The translations under genes and the position numbers were made by a program. From Planctomycetota bacterium (GTDB lineage Bacteria; Planctomycetota; Phycisphaerae; FEN-1346), in assembly GCA_030602705.1 (NCBI GenBank), contig JAUVZF010000007.1:1-64000 (forward strand): a stretch of 64,000 nt of DNA. Reading direction: 5' to 3'. This document shows positions 1 to 7,995 of this stretch, piece by piece (the stretch's first letter is position 1; each line of letters starts with the position of its first letter). The notes below the pieces were generated by a model. The model was not told where the DNA came from, did not search any database, and saw only the letters and a list, made by a program, of their open reading frames with translations.

Positions 1-915
1 CGCCGCGAGGCGGAGGCGACGTGCCGGCACCTGGCTGCCGCCGGCCGCAGCGAGCCGCCTGTGGAGACCGGCCGCACCGCGCCGGCGTCTTCGGCCGACC
101 GGCCCAGGTCGGTCGTTTACTTTGCGCCGCGCGAGGCGCCCGCTGCCCCGGCGGCCGCCGACGCGGCGCCTGGCGCCAGGACGGAGCCCGAGCGGCCGGC
201 CGCGCCGCCTGCGCTGATTGAGGCTACCTCCTTCGGCGACGTCCTCAAGAGCGACCTTCGCGAAGCGCCGCGACAAATCTGGAGCGGGACGAAACACTCC
301 TTCGCCAAACCCGAAAACCTTCTCATCCTGGGCGCGGCGTTCGGCGCCGACCGGATCGTCCGCCACAACCTCGACAGCCGCATCCGCGACGACTTCCGCC
401 ACGACGATACGAGCCTCGCCGAGACGGGCGATTTCGGGTCGGTCATCGGCAACCCGGCCCTACACTTCGGCATCGCCGGCGCGTGGTACCTCGGCGCCGT
501 TCGTCAGGGCGACGCCAGGCATCACGCGATGAGCAAGACGATGATCGAGGCCCTGGCCGTCAACGGCCTCGCTACCGTGCTTCTCAAGGTGTCGATGGAC
601 GACCGGTCGCCGAACGATGAGAGGTACGGGTGGCCGTCCGGCCATACGTCGTCCTCGGTCTGTTTCGCGGCGGTGATGCACCAATACTACGGGTGGAAGG
701 CCGGCGTGCCGTTGTACCTGCTGTCCGGCTATTCGGCCGCCACCCGCCTGGAGGACCGGGAACACGATCTGTCGGATCTGGTTTTCGGGGCGGCCCTCGG
801 ATGGGTGGTCGGCCACAGTGTTGCCAAGGGCGAGTTGCCCGAAGTCGCCGGGTTTCACGTCTTGCCGTACGGCGGGCCGGGGGCGGGCGGCCTCATGCTC
901 ATAAAGCAGTGGTAA
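1..915 (+). CDS. PAP2 superfamily membrane-associated phosphatase (5' end probably outside window)
   Basis: A PAP2 (type 2 phosphatidic acid phosphatase) protein, a family that removes phosphate from lipid phosphates such as undecaprenyl pyrophosphate or phosphatidate. The signature is complete in the C-terminal half: a Lys-rich first motif ending in D-R-S-P, the P-S-G-H motif near base 640, and a third motif of the form R-x5-H-x3-D (R-L-E-D-R-E-H-D-L-S-D) near base 750. About 60 Ala/Pro-rich residues precede the domain. The reading frame is open back to base 1. The internal GTG at base 61 has no ribosome binding site, so the real start, and possibly a signal peptide, probably lies upstream of the window. 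The exact substrate cannot be read from sequence. The nearby cell-wall cluster makes recycling of an isoprenoid carrier possible, but that is only inference. Confidence 0.8.
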   Translation, partial: RREAEATCRHLAAAGRSEPPVETGRTAPASSADRPRSVVYFAPREAPAAPAAADAAPGARTEPERPAAPPALIEATSFGDVLKSDLREAPRQIWSGTKHSFAKPENLLILGAAFGADRIVRHNLDSRIRDDFRHDDTSLAETGDFGSVIGNPALHFGIAGAWYLGAVRQGDARHHAMSKTMIEALAVNGLATVLLKVSMDDRSPNDERYGWPSGHTSSSVCFAAVMHQYYGWKAGVPLYLLSGYSAATRLEDREHDLSDLVFGAALGWVVGHSVAKGELPEVAGFHVLPYGGPGAGGLMLIKQW

Positions 916-945
916 CGGGTGCGAAGGCGTCCGGCGAATCGTCCG

Positions 946-976
946 AACCCGCCGCCTCCGACGGCGGGTTGTCTTT
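946..976 (+). terminator. Hairpin with short T-rich tail after the PAP2 gene
   Basis: A perfect 9-bp stem (AACCCGCCG at 946-954 against CGGCGGGTT at 962-970) with a 7-nt loop, followed by GTCTTT. It lies between the PAP2 and RDD genes. The T tract is weak, so it could be a leaky intrinsic terminator or only a processing hairpin. Confidence 0.4.
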
Positions 977-990
977 GAGGTGATCGACCC

Positions 991-2508
991 ATGCGACAGG
1001 CGGCCCTCGTCATCGGGTTGCTGGCCTTCTACATCGGGCCATGCGAGAAGCCGGTGCCCGAACCAACCGCCGACGCGCCGCCGATCCTGGCCGCAGGCAA
1101 CCTCAACAACCTCTACGTCGCGGTTGCCGCACGCGACGGCGGCGTCTCGGGCTTTCGATACTGGCAGAGGGACGCCCAGGGGATGTGGCACGAGGGACGA
1201 TTCGCCCGCGGCAGCCCTGCGGCGGTAGCCGCCTGGCGCGAGGATCTGCTCGTCTTCTTCCCGAGCGGCCGCTGGGGACGGTTCGGCCTCGGCCGGCCCG
1301 TGATCGAGCCGTCGCCGATCCAGGCATGGACGCCCGTTGCGGCCTGCGAAGACGGCACCAGCGCCGACGCCTTCGGCTACAACAGCGCGGGCGACCCGTT
1401 CTACGCCAGGTACCAGGACGGCACGTGGACGGCGGCGCAGGTGGAGGCGGGCGTCGAACGTGAGAAGATGATGGACCCCCGGGCCGTTCGCTTCCGCGGC
1501 AGGCTCTTTCTGCTCTGGCGCGAGGAGGTGCCGACGCTGACCGGGCCGGCGCCGAACGTTCGCCTTCGGTTCCTCACCCTGGGCGCTGGCGGCTGGCACG
1601 GGCCGATTACGTCGCGACTGCGCGTGGGGTCGGCACTGCACGTGGCGGCCGATGACGAGACGATGGTGGGCCTCTTCCTGAAAGACGCCCCTGACCAGAC
1701 CGCCGGGCAATGGATGCTGGCCACGTACGCGGTCGCCGACGAGGACTGGCACGAGATAGGGCCGGTTATCGGGACGGTGCCCCGAGGGCCCGTCGGGCTG
1801 GGGCGGTCGGGCCGGCACTTTTTCGTTGCCGCCATCGCCGACGCCGAGCCCGTCGTTGCGCCGTTGGACGTGGCCGGCGCGCGGGTCGGAGCGTTCACGC
1901 CGGTGGGTGCCCGGGCGCGCGCTGCCGACGGGGACGGGACCGACTACGGGCCGCTTCTGCTCTTCATCTTTACGGCGTTTGCCGCACTGCTGATCCTGGC
2001 GAGTTGGCGCCGAGGGCGGGCGACGGTGCCGCCGCCCGTCGAAGGGCAAGACCTCGTCCACGCGCCATTGTTGAGGCGTGCCGTGGCGCTCGGAATCGAC
2101 TACCTGTTGGTCAGCCTGCTCGTCGTGCCGGTCATGGTCGAACTGCTGCCGGAGATGCCGGACCGGCTGCTTCGGGGCGAGGTGATCCCCTGGCGGGAGA
2201 TGGCGGTGCTGCACCTCGTGCGGCTGGGCGTCATCCTCGTTTACTTCACGTTCGCCGAGGCCGTCTCGGGCCGGACGCTGGGCAAGGCGCTGATGAGGCT
2301 CCAGGTCCGCAGCGAGTCGGGCGCTCCCGTCTCGACGTGGCAGGCGCTCGTGAGAACGCTCCTGCGCCCCGTCGATGAATTGCCCGCCCTGTACCTGGTG
2401 GGCCTGGTCCTGATCCTGACCGGCGCGAAGCGCCAGCGTCTTGGCGATCGTCTTGCCCACACGGTTGTAGTCGTGTCGAGACCTTCCGAACCTGCCGACG
2501 GATCCTGA
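991..2508 (+). CDS. RDD domain membrane protein with large N-terminal extracytoplasmic region
   Basis: A 505-aa protein starting with ATG behind GAGGTGATC. The N-terminus is a hydrophobic stretch ending in Cys18 (F-Y-I-G-P-C), which looks like a signal peptide. Pro at -1 is unusual for a lipobox, so lipidation is doubtful. Residues about 30-310 form a repetitive Trp/Gly-rich region without a recognised motif, plausibly a beta-propeller-like sensor. One membrane segment follows (about 318-340), then an RDD domain (about 355-500) with its hallmark R-A-V-A-L-G-I-D, the G-R-T-L-G-K-A loop and the terminal R-L-G-D-R-L-A-H. RDD domains are integral membrane modules of poorly known function, some linked to ion or compatible-solute transport. 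The fusion to a big soluble region is typical of planctomycetes. No operon partner is evident. Confidence 0.8.
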   Translation: MRQAALVIGLLAFYIGPCEKPVPEPTADAPPILAAGNLNNLYVAVAARDGGVSGFRYWQRDAQGMWHEGRFARGSPAAVAAWREDLLVFFPSGRWGRFGLGRPVIEPSPIQAWTPVAACEDGTSADAFGYNSAGDPFYARYQDGTWTAAQVEAGVEREKMMDPRAVRFRGRLFLLWREEVPTLTGPAPNVRLRFLTLGAGGWHGPITSRLRVGSALHVAADDETMVGLFLKDAPDQTAGQWMLATYAVADEDWHEIGPVIGTVPRGPVGLGRSGRHFFVAAIADAEPVVAPLDVAGARVGAFTPVGARARAADGDGTDYGPLLLFIFTAFAALLILASWRRGRATVPPPVEGQDLVHAPLLRRAVALGIDYLLVSLLVVPVMVELLPEMPDRLLRGEVIPWREMAVLHLVRLGVILVYFTFAEAVSGRTLGKALMRLQVRSESGAPVSTWQALVRTLLRPVDELPALYLVGLVLILTGAKRQRLGDRLAHTVVVVSRPSEPADGS

Positions 2509-2722
2509 TCCCTCCCCGTGGGCGCTCTGTGCTGATGGGCGTGGAGTCACCGCAGCAAGTCTAAAAAAAGCGGGCCGAAAATTTTTTTCCTTCTTTTTGA
2601 TGGTGGCCGCAGCATTCAACCGATAGTGGACAGGCGCGCCCGCGCATACCGTTTGTAGTATACCGATCCAACCTGCTTACCATCCGCTGACCGTGAGGCA
2701 AGGGAGGGCCGGAAAAAAGGTC

Positions 2723-2750
2723 TTGACTCGCTTTCTTGGAGACCTAAATT
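2723..2750 (+). promoter_or_regulatory. Predicted sigma-70 promoter of mraZ
   Basis: -35 TTGACT (2723-2728), 16-bp spacer, -10 TAAATT (2745-2750). It sits about 140 bp upstream of the mraZ GTG in an AT-richer pocket. It is immediately followed by a G-rich stretch carrying TGG repeats that may bind MraZ. Confidence 0.5.
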
Positions 2751-2769
2751 GGTGGAGTGAGGTGGGGGG
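2750..2769 (+). promoter_or_regulatory. Possible MraZ operator (TGGxG repeats with 10-bp period)
   Basis: Directly downstream of the -10 box are TGGTG (2750), TGGAG (2753) and TGGGG (2763). The last two are spaced exactly 10 bp apart. In Escherichia coli MraZ binds repeated TGGGN boxes separated by 5 nt upstream of its own gene. The match in sequence, spacing and position suggests autorepression, but only two boxes are in register. Confidence 0.4.
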
Positions 2770-2887
2770 TGAAGACGATGAAAACTGCTGCAAAGTAAGT
2801 TGGGCGCCCCACCCACGCCGGTCCGGCGCGGGTCGCCCTGTTGCCCGGGGCGCGAGGGCGGGGAAGCCCAGCAGTGGGGAGCCAGGC

Positions 2888-3379
2888 GTGGCGAAACTGA
2901 CCGGGCACTACTTTCACACGATTGATGCCAAGTCTCGGCTGACGATCCCGGCCAGACTGCGTGCGAGCATCAACCAAAGGGAAGAGGGCTACGGCTTCGT
3001 CGCCGTCAGCAACATTGATAAGATCTTGTATTTCTATACACCGAATCACTACGATGAAATCGCTCCGGAGTTCGACACGAGTTCGCGAACGAACCCCGAC
3101 GTGCGGAACTTTGAACTTATAACCTACGGCCTGGTGGAAACCCTTGAGATAGACCGGATGGGCCGCGTCCTGATCCCGGAGCGCCTGATGGAGGAGTGCG
3201 GTCTCTCGGCCAGAGAGGTTGTCGTCGCCGGCGTCGGTGATCATATTGAGGTGTGGCCGCGCGACAAGTGGGTGACACATGTCGAGAAGCAGAAGGCGAA
3301 CCGGGATGAACTGGCGAAGCGGGCGCTGGTGCACGAGAAGAAGAAGGCGCCGCCGCCGGCGGAAGCAGATTCCACATAG
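2888..3379 (+). CDS. mraZ: MraZ, DNA-binding regulator of the division/cell wall cluster
   Basis: First gene of the dcw cluster. MraZ is an AbrB/SpoVT-fold protein that binds DNA as a ring-shaped oligomer and represses its own operon in bacteria where it was studied. Both family repeats are visible: H-T-I-D-A-K-S-R-L near the N-terminus and E-I-D-R-M-G-R-V-L-I-P mid-protein, each with the D-x3-R signature. I chose the GTG at 2888 because GGGGAG (2876-2881) sits 6 nt upstream and this start gives 163 aa, close to the usual ~150. The frame stays open upstream, but that sequence (Pro/Arg-rich, overlapping the promoter) is unlike MraZ. The C-terminal ~20 residues are Lys/Pro/Ala-rich, a small extension. 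A hairpin with a T-run follows the gene. Confidence 0.93.
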   Translation: MAKLTGHYFHTIDAKSRLTIPARLRASINQREEGYGFVAVSNIDKILYFYTPNHYDEIAPEFDTSSRTNPDVRNFELITYGLVETLEIDRMGRVLIPERLMEECGLSAREVVVAGVGDHIEVWPRDKWVTHVEKQKANRDELAKRALVHEKKKAPPPAEADST

Positions 3380-3394
3380 CCCCCTTGGGGGTTG

Positions 3395-3430
3395 CCTGGG
3401 TCGCTTAGGCGACCCGGGCGGCCCTTTTAT
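3395..3430 (+). terminator. Terminator or attenuator between mraZ and the rest of the dcw cluster
   Basis: A 10-bp stem (CCTGGGTCGC 3395-3404 with GCGACCCGGG 3409-3418, one G-T pair), TTAG loop, then CGGCCCTTTTATT. It has the form of an intrinsic terminator inside what is usually one operon. It may partly uncouple mraZ transcription from rsmH and the mur genes. Confidence 0.55.
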
Positions 3431-3554
3431 TGAAAAGTGAACGGCTGCGAGAGCGAGGGCGCCGGTCGGACTCGTGCCGGCGCCGCGACCGAATCCGATG
3501 CCGGCAAGGTCCAAGCGAGGGGCGCCTTGCGGCAAGAGGCGCGGGAGGTGAAAC

Positions 3555-3794
3555 GTGCAACGACATGCGGACGCACAAGGTTGGGACGTGCTGCGACAGG
3601 CGATGGAAGCCTCCAACGCGGAGGCGTATCTGGCACAGGGCGGGCGGCACCGCGAGGTGCGCCGGCTCCAGACGCGTCTGCGGCGGTTCCAGGCGCGCGG
3701 CGGCGTGTATCGCGACGTCGAACTCAGCGACGACGTCGGCCTACTGCTCGCACGCCTGGAAGCAGGGGCTGCGTTGAGCACATTGGTGCATTGA
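3555..3794 (+). CDS. Small uncharacterised protein between mraZ and rsmH
   Basis: A 79-aa reading frame with GTG start behind a strong GGAGGTG (3543-3549) and ending 18 bp before rsmH. The product is Arg/Ala-rich and amphipathic (R-L-Q-T-R-L-R-R-F-Q) with no signal peptide or membrane segment. It takes the position where many bacteria have no gene or a short ftsL-type gene, but it lacks the transmembrane helix of FtsL. I do not recognise the family. The good ribosome binding site and tight spacing within an operon support it being real. The composition is high in Arg, as in any GC-rich frame, so some doubt remains. Confidence 0.55.
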   Translation: MQRHADAQGWDVLRQAMEASNAEAYLAQGGRHREVRRLQTRLRRFQARGGVYRDVELSDDVGLLLARLEAGAALSTLVH

Positions 3795-3812
3795 CTGTAA
3801 GGTGGGGTCCGC

Positions 3813-4721
3813 GTGGGGACGCAAGCCGGGCATGTGCCGGTCATGCTCGAGGAGGTGATCGAGCATCTGGCGCCCCGGCCCGGTCAGGTTATCCTTGACG
3901 GAACGGCCGGGGGCGGGGGGTACGCGGCGGCGTTGCTCGAGCGGATTCGGCCCGGTGGCCGACTCGTCTTGCTGGATCGGGATTGTGGGGCTCTGGAGCG
4001 TTTGATCGCCCGATTCGGACGCTCCGGGGATGTCAGGTATTTTCACGCCAACTTCTGCGATTTCGACGAGGTGCTGTCCGAAATCGAGCAGGAGCAAATC
4101 GACGGTGCCACACTTGACTTGGGACTCTCGAGCCTACAACTGGCCGACGCGGACAGGGGATTCAGTTTCGAGGCGCCCGGCCTGCTCGACATGCGTTACG
4201 ACCGGAGCCAGGCGCTCACGGCCGCCGAGATCGTCAACCACTGGCCCGCCGACCGCCTGGCCTCGATCTTCCGCGATTACGGCGACCAGCCGTTTGCCAG
4301 GCGGATTGCGAAGGCCGTCGTCCGGGCCCGGCGCCGCCGCTCGATCCGCCGGACCGACGAGTTGGCCGAGACGGTGGCTGCGGCTGTGCCGGCGGCCTGG
4401 CGGAGAAAGCAGAAGATTCATCCGGCAACTCGCGTCTTTCAATCGATTCGAATCGCCGTTAACGATGAATACGGCAGCCTGAACACGTTCCTTGACAAGA
4501 TATTTGACTACATAAAACCCGGCGGCCGCGTGGCCATCGTCGCGTTCCACAGCGGAGAGGACCGCATCGTGAAGACCCATTTTCGCGAGGCGGCGAGCAG
4601 GGGCCTGGTAACGCTGCCCGTGACCAGGCCGATTACGCCTACGGCACGGGAGGTGAAGGCGAACCCGCGCTCGCGCAGCGGTCGTCTAAGAGTTGCCGTT
4701 CGCCTCGCCGCCGCCGGTTGA
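3813..4721 (+). CDS. rsmH: 16S rRNA (cytosine(1402)-N(4))-methyltransferase RsmH (MraW)
   Basis: SAM-dependent methylase that modifies N4 of C1402 in the decoding centre of 16S rRNA. It is a conserved member of the dcw cluster. The 302-aa length is normal. Family motifs run in order: H-V-P-V-M-L-E-E-V at the N-terminus, the SAM-binding G-T-A-G-G-G-G, D-L-G-L-S-S, the G-F-S-F and L-D-M-R blocks, A-T-R-V-F-Q-S-I-R-I-A-V-N, then A-F-H-S-G-E-D-R-I-V-K and the terminal N-P-R-S-R-S. The usual Leu in the F-H-S-L-E-D block is Gly here. The start is GTG behind AAGGTGGGG. It is transcribed with the 79-aa ORF upstream. A gap of about 105 bp separates it from the LysM gene. Confidence 0.95.
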   Translation: MGTQAGHVPVMLEEVIEHLAPRPGQVILDGTAGGGGYAAALLERIRPGGRLVLLDRDCGALERLIARFGRSGDVRYFHANFCDFDEVLSEIEQEQIDGATLDLGLSSLQLADADRGFSFEAPGLLDMRYDRSQALTAAEIVNHWPADRLASIFRDYGDQPFARRIAKAVVRARRRRSIRRTDELAETVAAAVPAAWRRKQKIHPATRVFQSIRIAVNDEYGSLNTFLDKIFDYIKPGGRVAIVAFHSGEDRIVKTHFREAASRGLVTLPVTRPITPTAREVKANPRSRSGRLRVAVRLAAAG

Positions 4722-4826
4722 GCATATAGAGGACGCCTTCCCGGAGCGTTGCGGTGGCGCCGGGCTGCGGGGGCGTCGAACGTGGGGATCCGTGGGGCAC
4801 GCCGCATAGAAACATGAGGTGAGGGT

Positions 4827-5843
4827 ATGACCGTGGGGAGAGAAACCAAGGTTGGACTGTTGGTCGGTATCATCTTCATTGGGCTCTTTGGCCTGATTCT
4901 GGGCGGTCGGGCCGGGTCGGCCACACAGGAGCACGCGGCCTTGCCTGTTGGCGAGAGCAAGGTCCACGGCGCGATGGCCCGGACGATTCATCGCACGATT
5001 GACCCGTTTGCGCAGGATGAGACGCTGGATATACACGGTTCGGATACGACGCCGGCTTCCGATGATGCCGTGACCGGCGTCGAGTCGCTGCCCGTGCCGG
5101 AGTCTCTGCCGTTCAAGGAACCGGAGTTCGATGACAGCGCCGAGCCCGCCGGGGCCGACGATTTCGGCCTGGTGGCGTTCCTGCCGGAAACGGTGAAGAC
5201 GCCGATGGGCGACACGACGCCCGGCGGCGGGGAGGCCGAGGATGCCGGAGGGGAGGTCGCATTCACGCACCAGCCGCCACCGGCGCCGGCCGAGCAGGAG
5301 TCCCGCCCGGTCCACACGGTGCGCCGCGGCCAGACTCTGACCGCCATCGCTCGCGAGCATTACGGCAAAGACGGCCAGCGCCTGTGGCGGCGCATCTGGG
5401 AGGCCAACAAGGCGGCGGTTCCCGATCCGCACCGTCTGGCACAGGGGCAGAAACTGGTGATCCCGAAACTGCCGGTCCGTCTGCGGCCGGCAATGCGCGA
5501 GGCGGCCATTGCCAAGGCATCCGAGGCCGCTCCGTCAGACGTGTCCGGTCGCGACGGCGCCGGCGTCGTGACCGCCGAGGAGTTGGGCCAGATGCTCGGC
5601 AATCGATCGGACCTGCTCGAGCGGCAGACCAAACCGCCGGCTATGTACAAGGTACGCAAGGGCGACACGTTCTATCGGATCGCCACCAACCTGTACGGCG
5701 ACGGCCGTCTTGCCCGGTTGCTCTTCCTCAAGAACAGGCATCTGGTGCCGGATGAGACGAAACTGCAAATCGGCCAGCGCATCGTGCTGCTGGATGGCGT
5801 GGGAGCGACCCCGGCGCCCGATTTGAGGATCGCTCGGCGATGA
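4827..5843 (+). CDS. Membrane-anchored protein with two LysM domains, in the dcw cluster
   Basis: A 338-aa protein with one N-terminal membrane helix (about residues 9-28), a long acidic linker (50-160) and two LysM peptidoglycan-binding domains (about 162-213 and 273-322). Both LysM copies show the typical pattern V-x-x-G-D/Q-T-x-x-x-I-A and end in G-Q-(K/R)-(L/I)-V. An ATG follows GAGGTGAGG. It overlaps the ftsL-like gene by 4 bp (ATGA), so the two are probably translationally coupled. A LysM protein between rsmH and ftsL is not part of the classical cluster. I infer that it anchors to or senses septal peptidoglycan, perhaps as an extra division component. Confidence 0.85.
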   Translation: MTVGRETKVGLLVGIIFIGLFGLILGGRAGSATQEHAALPVGESKVHGAMARTIHRTIDPFAQDETLDIHGSDTTPASDDAVTGVESLPVPESLPFKEPEFDDSAEPAGADDFGLVAFLPETVKTPMGDTTPGGGEAEDAGGEVAFTHQPPPAPAEQESRPVHTVRRGQTLTAIAREHYGKDGQRLWRRIWEANKAAVPDPHRLAQGQKLVIPKLPVRLRPAMREAAIAKASEAAPSDVSGRDGAGVVTAEELGQMLGNRSDLLERQTKPPAMYKVRKGDTFYRIATNLYGDGRLARLLFLKNRHLVPDETKLQIGQRIVLLDGVGATPAPDLRIARR

Positions 5844-6163
5844 GACTGTGCATCAGGCTGGTTGTGCTGACGGCGCTTCTGGTGGCTCTGGCCATGGGCC
5901 TGATCGCGTTGCGGACCGACACGCATCAGGCCGGCAACCGGCTCCACTTGCTGTTTCGCGACAAGCAGCGACTGCAGGGGGACTGCTGCCGGCTTGAAAT
6001 CGAGATCGCTCGCCTCAAGAGCCAGGAGCGCCTGTACGAGCACGTTGCCGACCTCGAAGACGAGTCAACCGATGGACTGAATGACCGCGGCCCCGCCGCG
6101 CCGCCCGGAAGCGCCGGCTGGCGCACGCGCCTGACCAGCGACACCCTGCCGGGTCCACCGTAA
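5840..6163 (+). CDS. FtsL-like bitopic division protein
   Basis: A 107-aa protein with the topology of FtsL: short cytoplasmic N-terminus, one membrane helix (residues 6-26), then a helical heptad-like stretch (about 33-70; H-L-L-F-R-D-K-Q-R-L, L-E-I-E-I-A-R-L) expected to form a coiled coil. FtsL normally pairs with FtsB and FtsQ and activates the FtsW-FtsI synthase. Sequence conservation in FtsL is very low, so the call rests on size, topology and position between rsmH and ftsI. The ATG overlaps the stop of the LysM gene. The Pro/Gly-rich tail (after residue 80) looks disordered. No separate ftsB is present in the window. Confidence 0.65.
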   Translation: MRLCIRLVVLTALLVALAMGLIALRTDTHQAGNRLHLLFRDKQRLQGDCCRLEIEIARLKSQERLYEHVADLEDESTDGLNDRGPAAPPGSAGWRTRLTSDTLPGPP

Positions 6164-6201
6164 CAGCGCACGCCAACGCGAAGGAAGGAAGGGACTGCCC
6201 T

Positions 6202-7956
6202 GTGACGCCGGAGCCCTGCCAACGCCGCGTTGCCGCCGTCTTGACGGTTGGCCTCGCCCTGCTGTTGGCGGCTCTGGCGGGGTTCCTGGTGTACATCTAC
6301 GCCGCTTCGTCGGATGCGCTGGCGGCCCGTGCTTCGCGGCAGCAGCATATGTACATCCCCATCCGGCCGATGCGCGGCAACATCGTTGACGCGAAACTTC
6401 GCATCCTGGCAGGCAGCCAGGCGATCCGGAGCGTCTTCGCGGACCCGAAGGTGGTTGAGGACGTGGCGGAGGCGGCCACCCGCGTCGCGCCGGTTCTCGG
6501 CCTCGACCGCGACGAGGTGTACCGAACGCTCGCCGAGGCGTCCGACAAACGGTTCGTGTGGCTAAAGCGGCGAGTCCCCAACGAAACGGCCGACGCGATC
6601 CGCCGCCTCAAACTTCGGGGCGTCTCGCTGGCCACCGAAGGGGTCCGGCACTATCCGAACGGCTCGCTGGCCGCTCACGTTTTTGGGTTTGTCGGCGTCG
6701 ATGAGCAGGGCCTGGAGGGCCTGGAACGCCTTTTCGATGCGCGTCTGCGCGGACGGCCGGGCAAGGCCTACGTCCTGGCCGACTGCCGGCGCCGGCCCAT
6801 CTGGATGGAGCCCGACGACTTCACCCCGGCCCAGGACGGTCAGCACCTGGTTCTGACGATCGACGCCGTGATCCAGGCCGCGGCCGAACGGGCCATCGCC
6901 GAGGCCGTCCGGAAGTATCGCGCCGCCAGCGCCACCGCCATCGTCATGGACCCCACGACGGGTGCGATATGGGCCATGGCCAACGTTCCCACATACGATC
7001 CCGCGCGCTACGGCGAGTTCTCTGCCGACGCACGGCGGAACCGGGCGGTTACGGACATGTTTCCGCCCGGCTCGAGCGCCAAGCCGTTCACCGCGGCGGC
7101 GGCGGCCGAGGCCGGCGTCGTCCGCTTCGGCGAGGTCATCTATTGCGAGAACGGCTACTGGCCTGCCGCCAACCTTCACGACGCCGGCCACGCCTACGGC
7201 AACCTGACCTTCGAACAGGGAATCCAGAAGTCGAGCAACATCATGATGGGCAAGATCGGCACGCGATTCGGAAACCGGCGCCTGCGCGACGCGCTGGTGG
7301 CCTTCGGCTTCGGCCGCAAGACGGGCGTCTGGCTCCCCGGCGAGGCGCCGGGGTTGGTCTTTCCGCTGGCCCGATGGACGCGGCTCAGCACGACACGTGT
7401 GCCGTTTGGCCAGGAGTACATGGTTACGCCGCTGCAACTGATCACGGCGTTTGCGGCCTTCGCAAACGGGGGACGGATCATGCGGCCGAAGATACTGCGC
7501 GGCGTGCTCGACAACCGCGGCCGCGTGGCCGTGGACCTGACGGAGCCACAGGTCGTCGGCCGGGCCATGAGCGAGAAGACGGCCCGCGAGATGCTCGACC
7601 GCGCGCTGGTCGGCGTCATCGAGAGCGGCACCGGGAAACGGTGCAGAATCCCCGGCTACAGGGTCTTCGGCAAGACGGGTACCGCACAGAAGATCGACCC
7701 GGACACCAAAAGGATCAGCCACACGCTCTACGTGGGGGTGTTTCTGGCGGGGGTTCCTGCGGCCAGTCCGCGGATGGTGGTGCTCGTGTTGGTGAACGAG
7801 CCGGACAAGTCGCTCGGGTATTACGGCGGGACGGTGGCGGCCCCTGCTGCGAAGCAGATCCTCCAGCAGACGCTCACCTACCTGGGCATTCCACCGAGCG
7901 AGCCGGCGTCCGGGCGCCGGGAGACGTATCTGGCCGGGCAGACCGTGAGGCACTGA
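6202..7956 (+). CDS. ftsI: Septal peptidoglycan transpeptidase FtsI (class B PBP, PBP3-like)
   Basis: Cross-links peptide stems of septal peptidoglycan. It is anchored by an N-terminal helix (residues about 13-32) with the catalytic part outside. The transpeptidase triad is complete: S291-S-A-K294 (nucleophile and Lys of SxxK), S344-S-N346, and K491-T-G493 followed by T-A-Q-K. An N-terminal dimerisation/pedestal domain (about 45-200) carries the P-I-R-P-M-R-G-N-I-V-D block and the R-H-Y-P-N-G-S-L-A-A-H-V-F-G block. The 584-aa length is normal. The start is GTG. There is no PASTA domain. It is followed directly by murE and works with FtsW, encoded 4.5 kb downstream. Confidence 0.93.
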   Translation: MTPEPCQRRVAAVLTVGLALLLAALAGFLVYIYAASSDALAARASRQQHMYIPIRPMRGNIVDAKLRILAGSQAIRSVFADPKVVEDVAEAATRVAPVLGLDRDEVYRTLAEASDKRFVWLKRRVPNETADAIRRLKLRGVSLATEGVRHYPNGSLAAHVFGFVGVDEQGLEGLERLFDARLRGRPGKAYVLADCRRRPIWMEPDDFTPAQDGQHLVLTIDAVIQAAAERAIAEAVRKYRAASATAIVMDPTTGAIWAMANVPTYDPARYGEFSADARRNRAVTDMFPPGSSAKPFTAAAAAEAGVVRFGEVIYCENGYWPAANLHDAGHAYGNLTFEQGIQKSSNIMMGKIGTRFGNRRLRDALVAFGFGRKTGVWLPGEAPGLVFPLARWTRLSTTRVPFGQEYMVTPLQLITAFAAFANGGRIMRPKILRGVLDNRGRVAVDLTEPQVVGRAMSEKTAREMLDRALVGVIESGTGKRCRIPGYRVFGKTGTAQKIDPDTKRISHTLYVGVFLAGVPAASPRMVVLVLVNEPDKSLGYYGGTVAAPAAKQILQQTLTYLGIPPSEPASGRRETYLAGQTVRH

Positions 7957-7995
7957 CCGGCGCGTCGGCCGTTGTGCCTTATCAGGGGATGAGTC

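Noticed and set aside
460-2619. Long minus-strand open frame (719 codons) opposite the PAP2 and RDD genes
   Set aside because: Its translation is Arg/Pro/His-rich with no motif, and it mirrors two well-supported plus-strand genes. It is a typical antisense artefact of high GC content.
2778-2798. Six-codon leader peptide (ATG at 2778) between the mraZ promoter and gene
   Set aside because: It has no ribosome binding site of its own and no associated attenuator, so it is probably a chance ORF.
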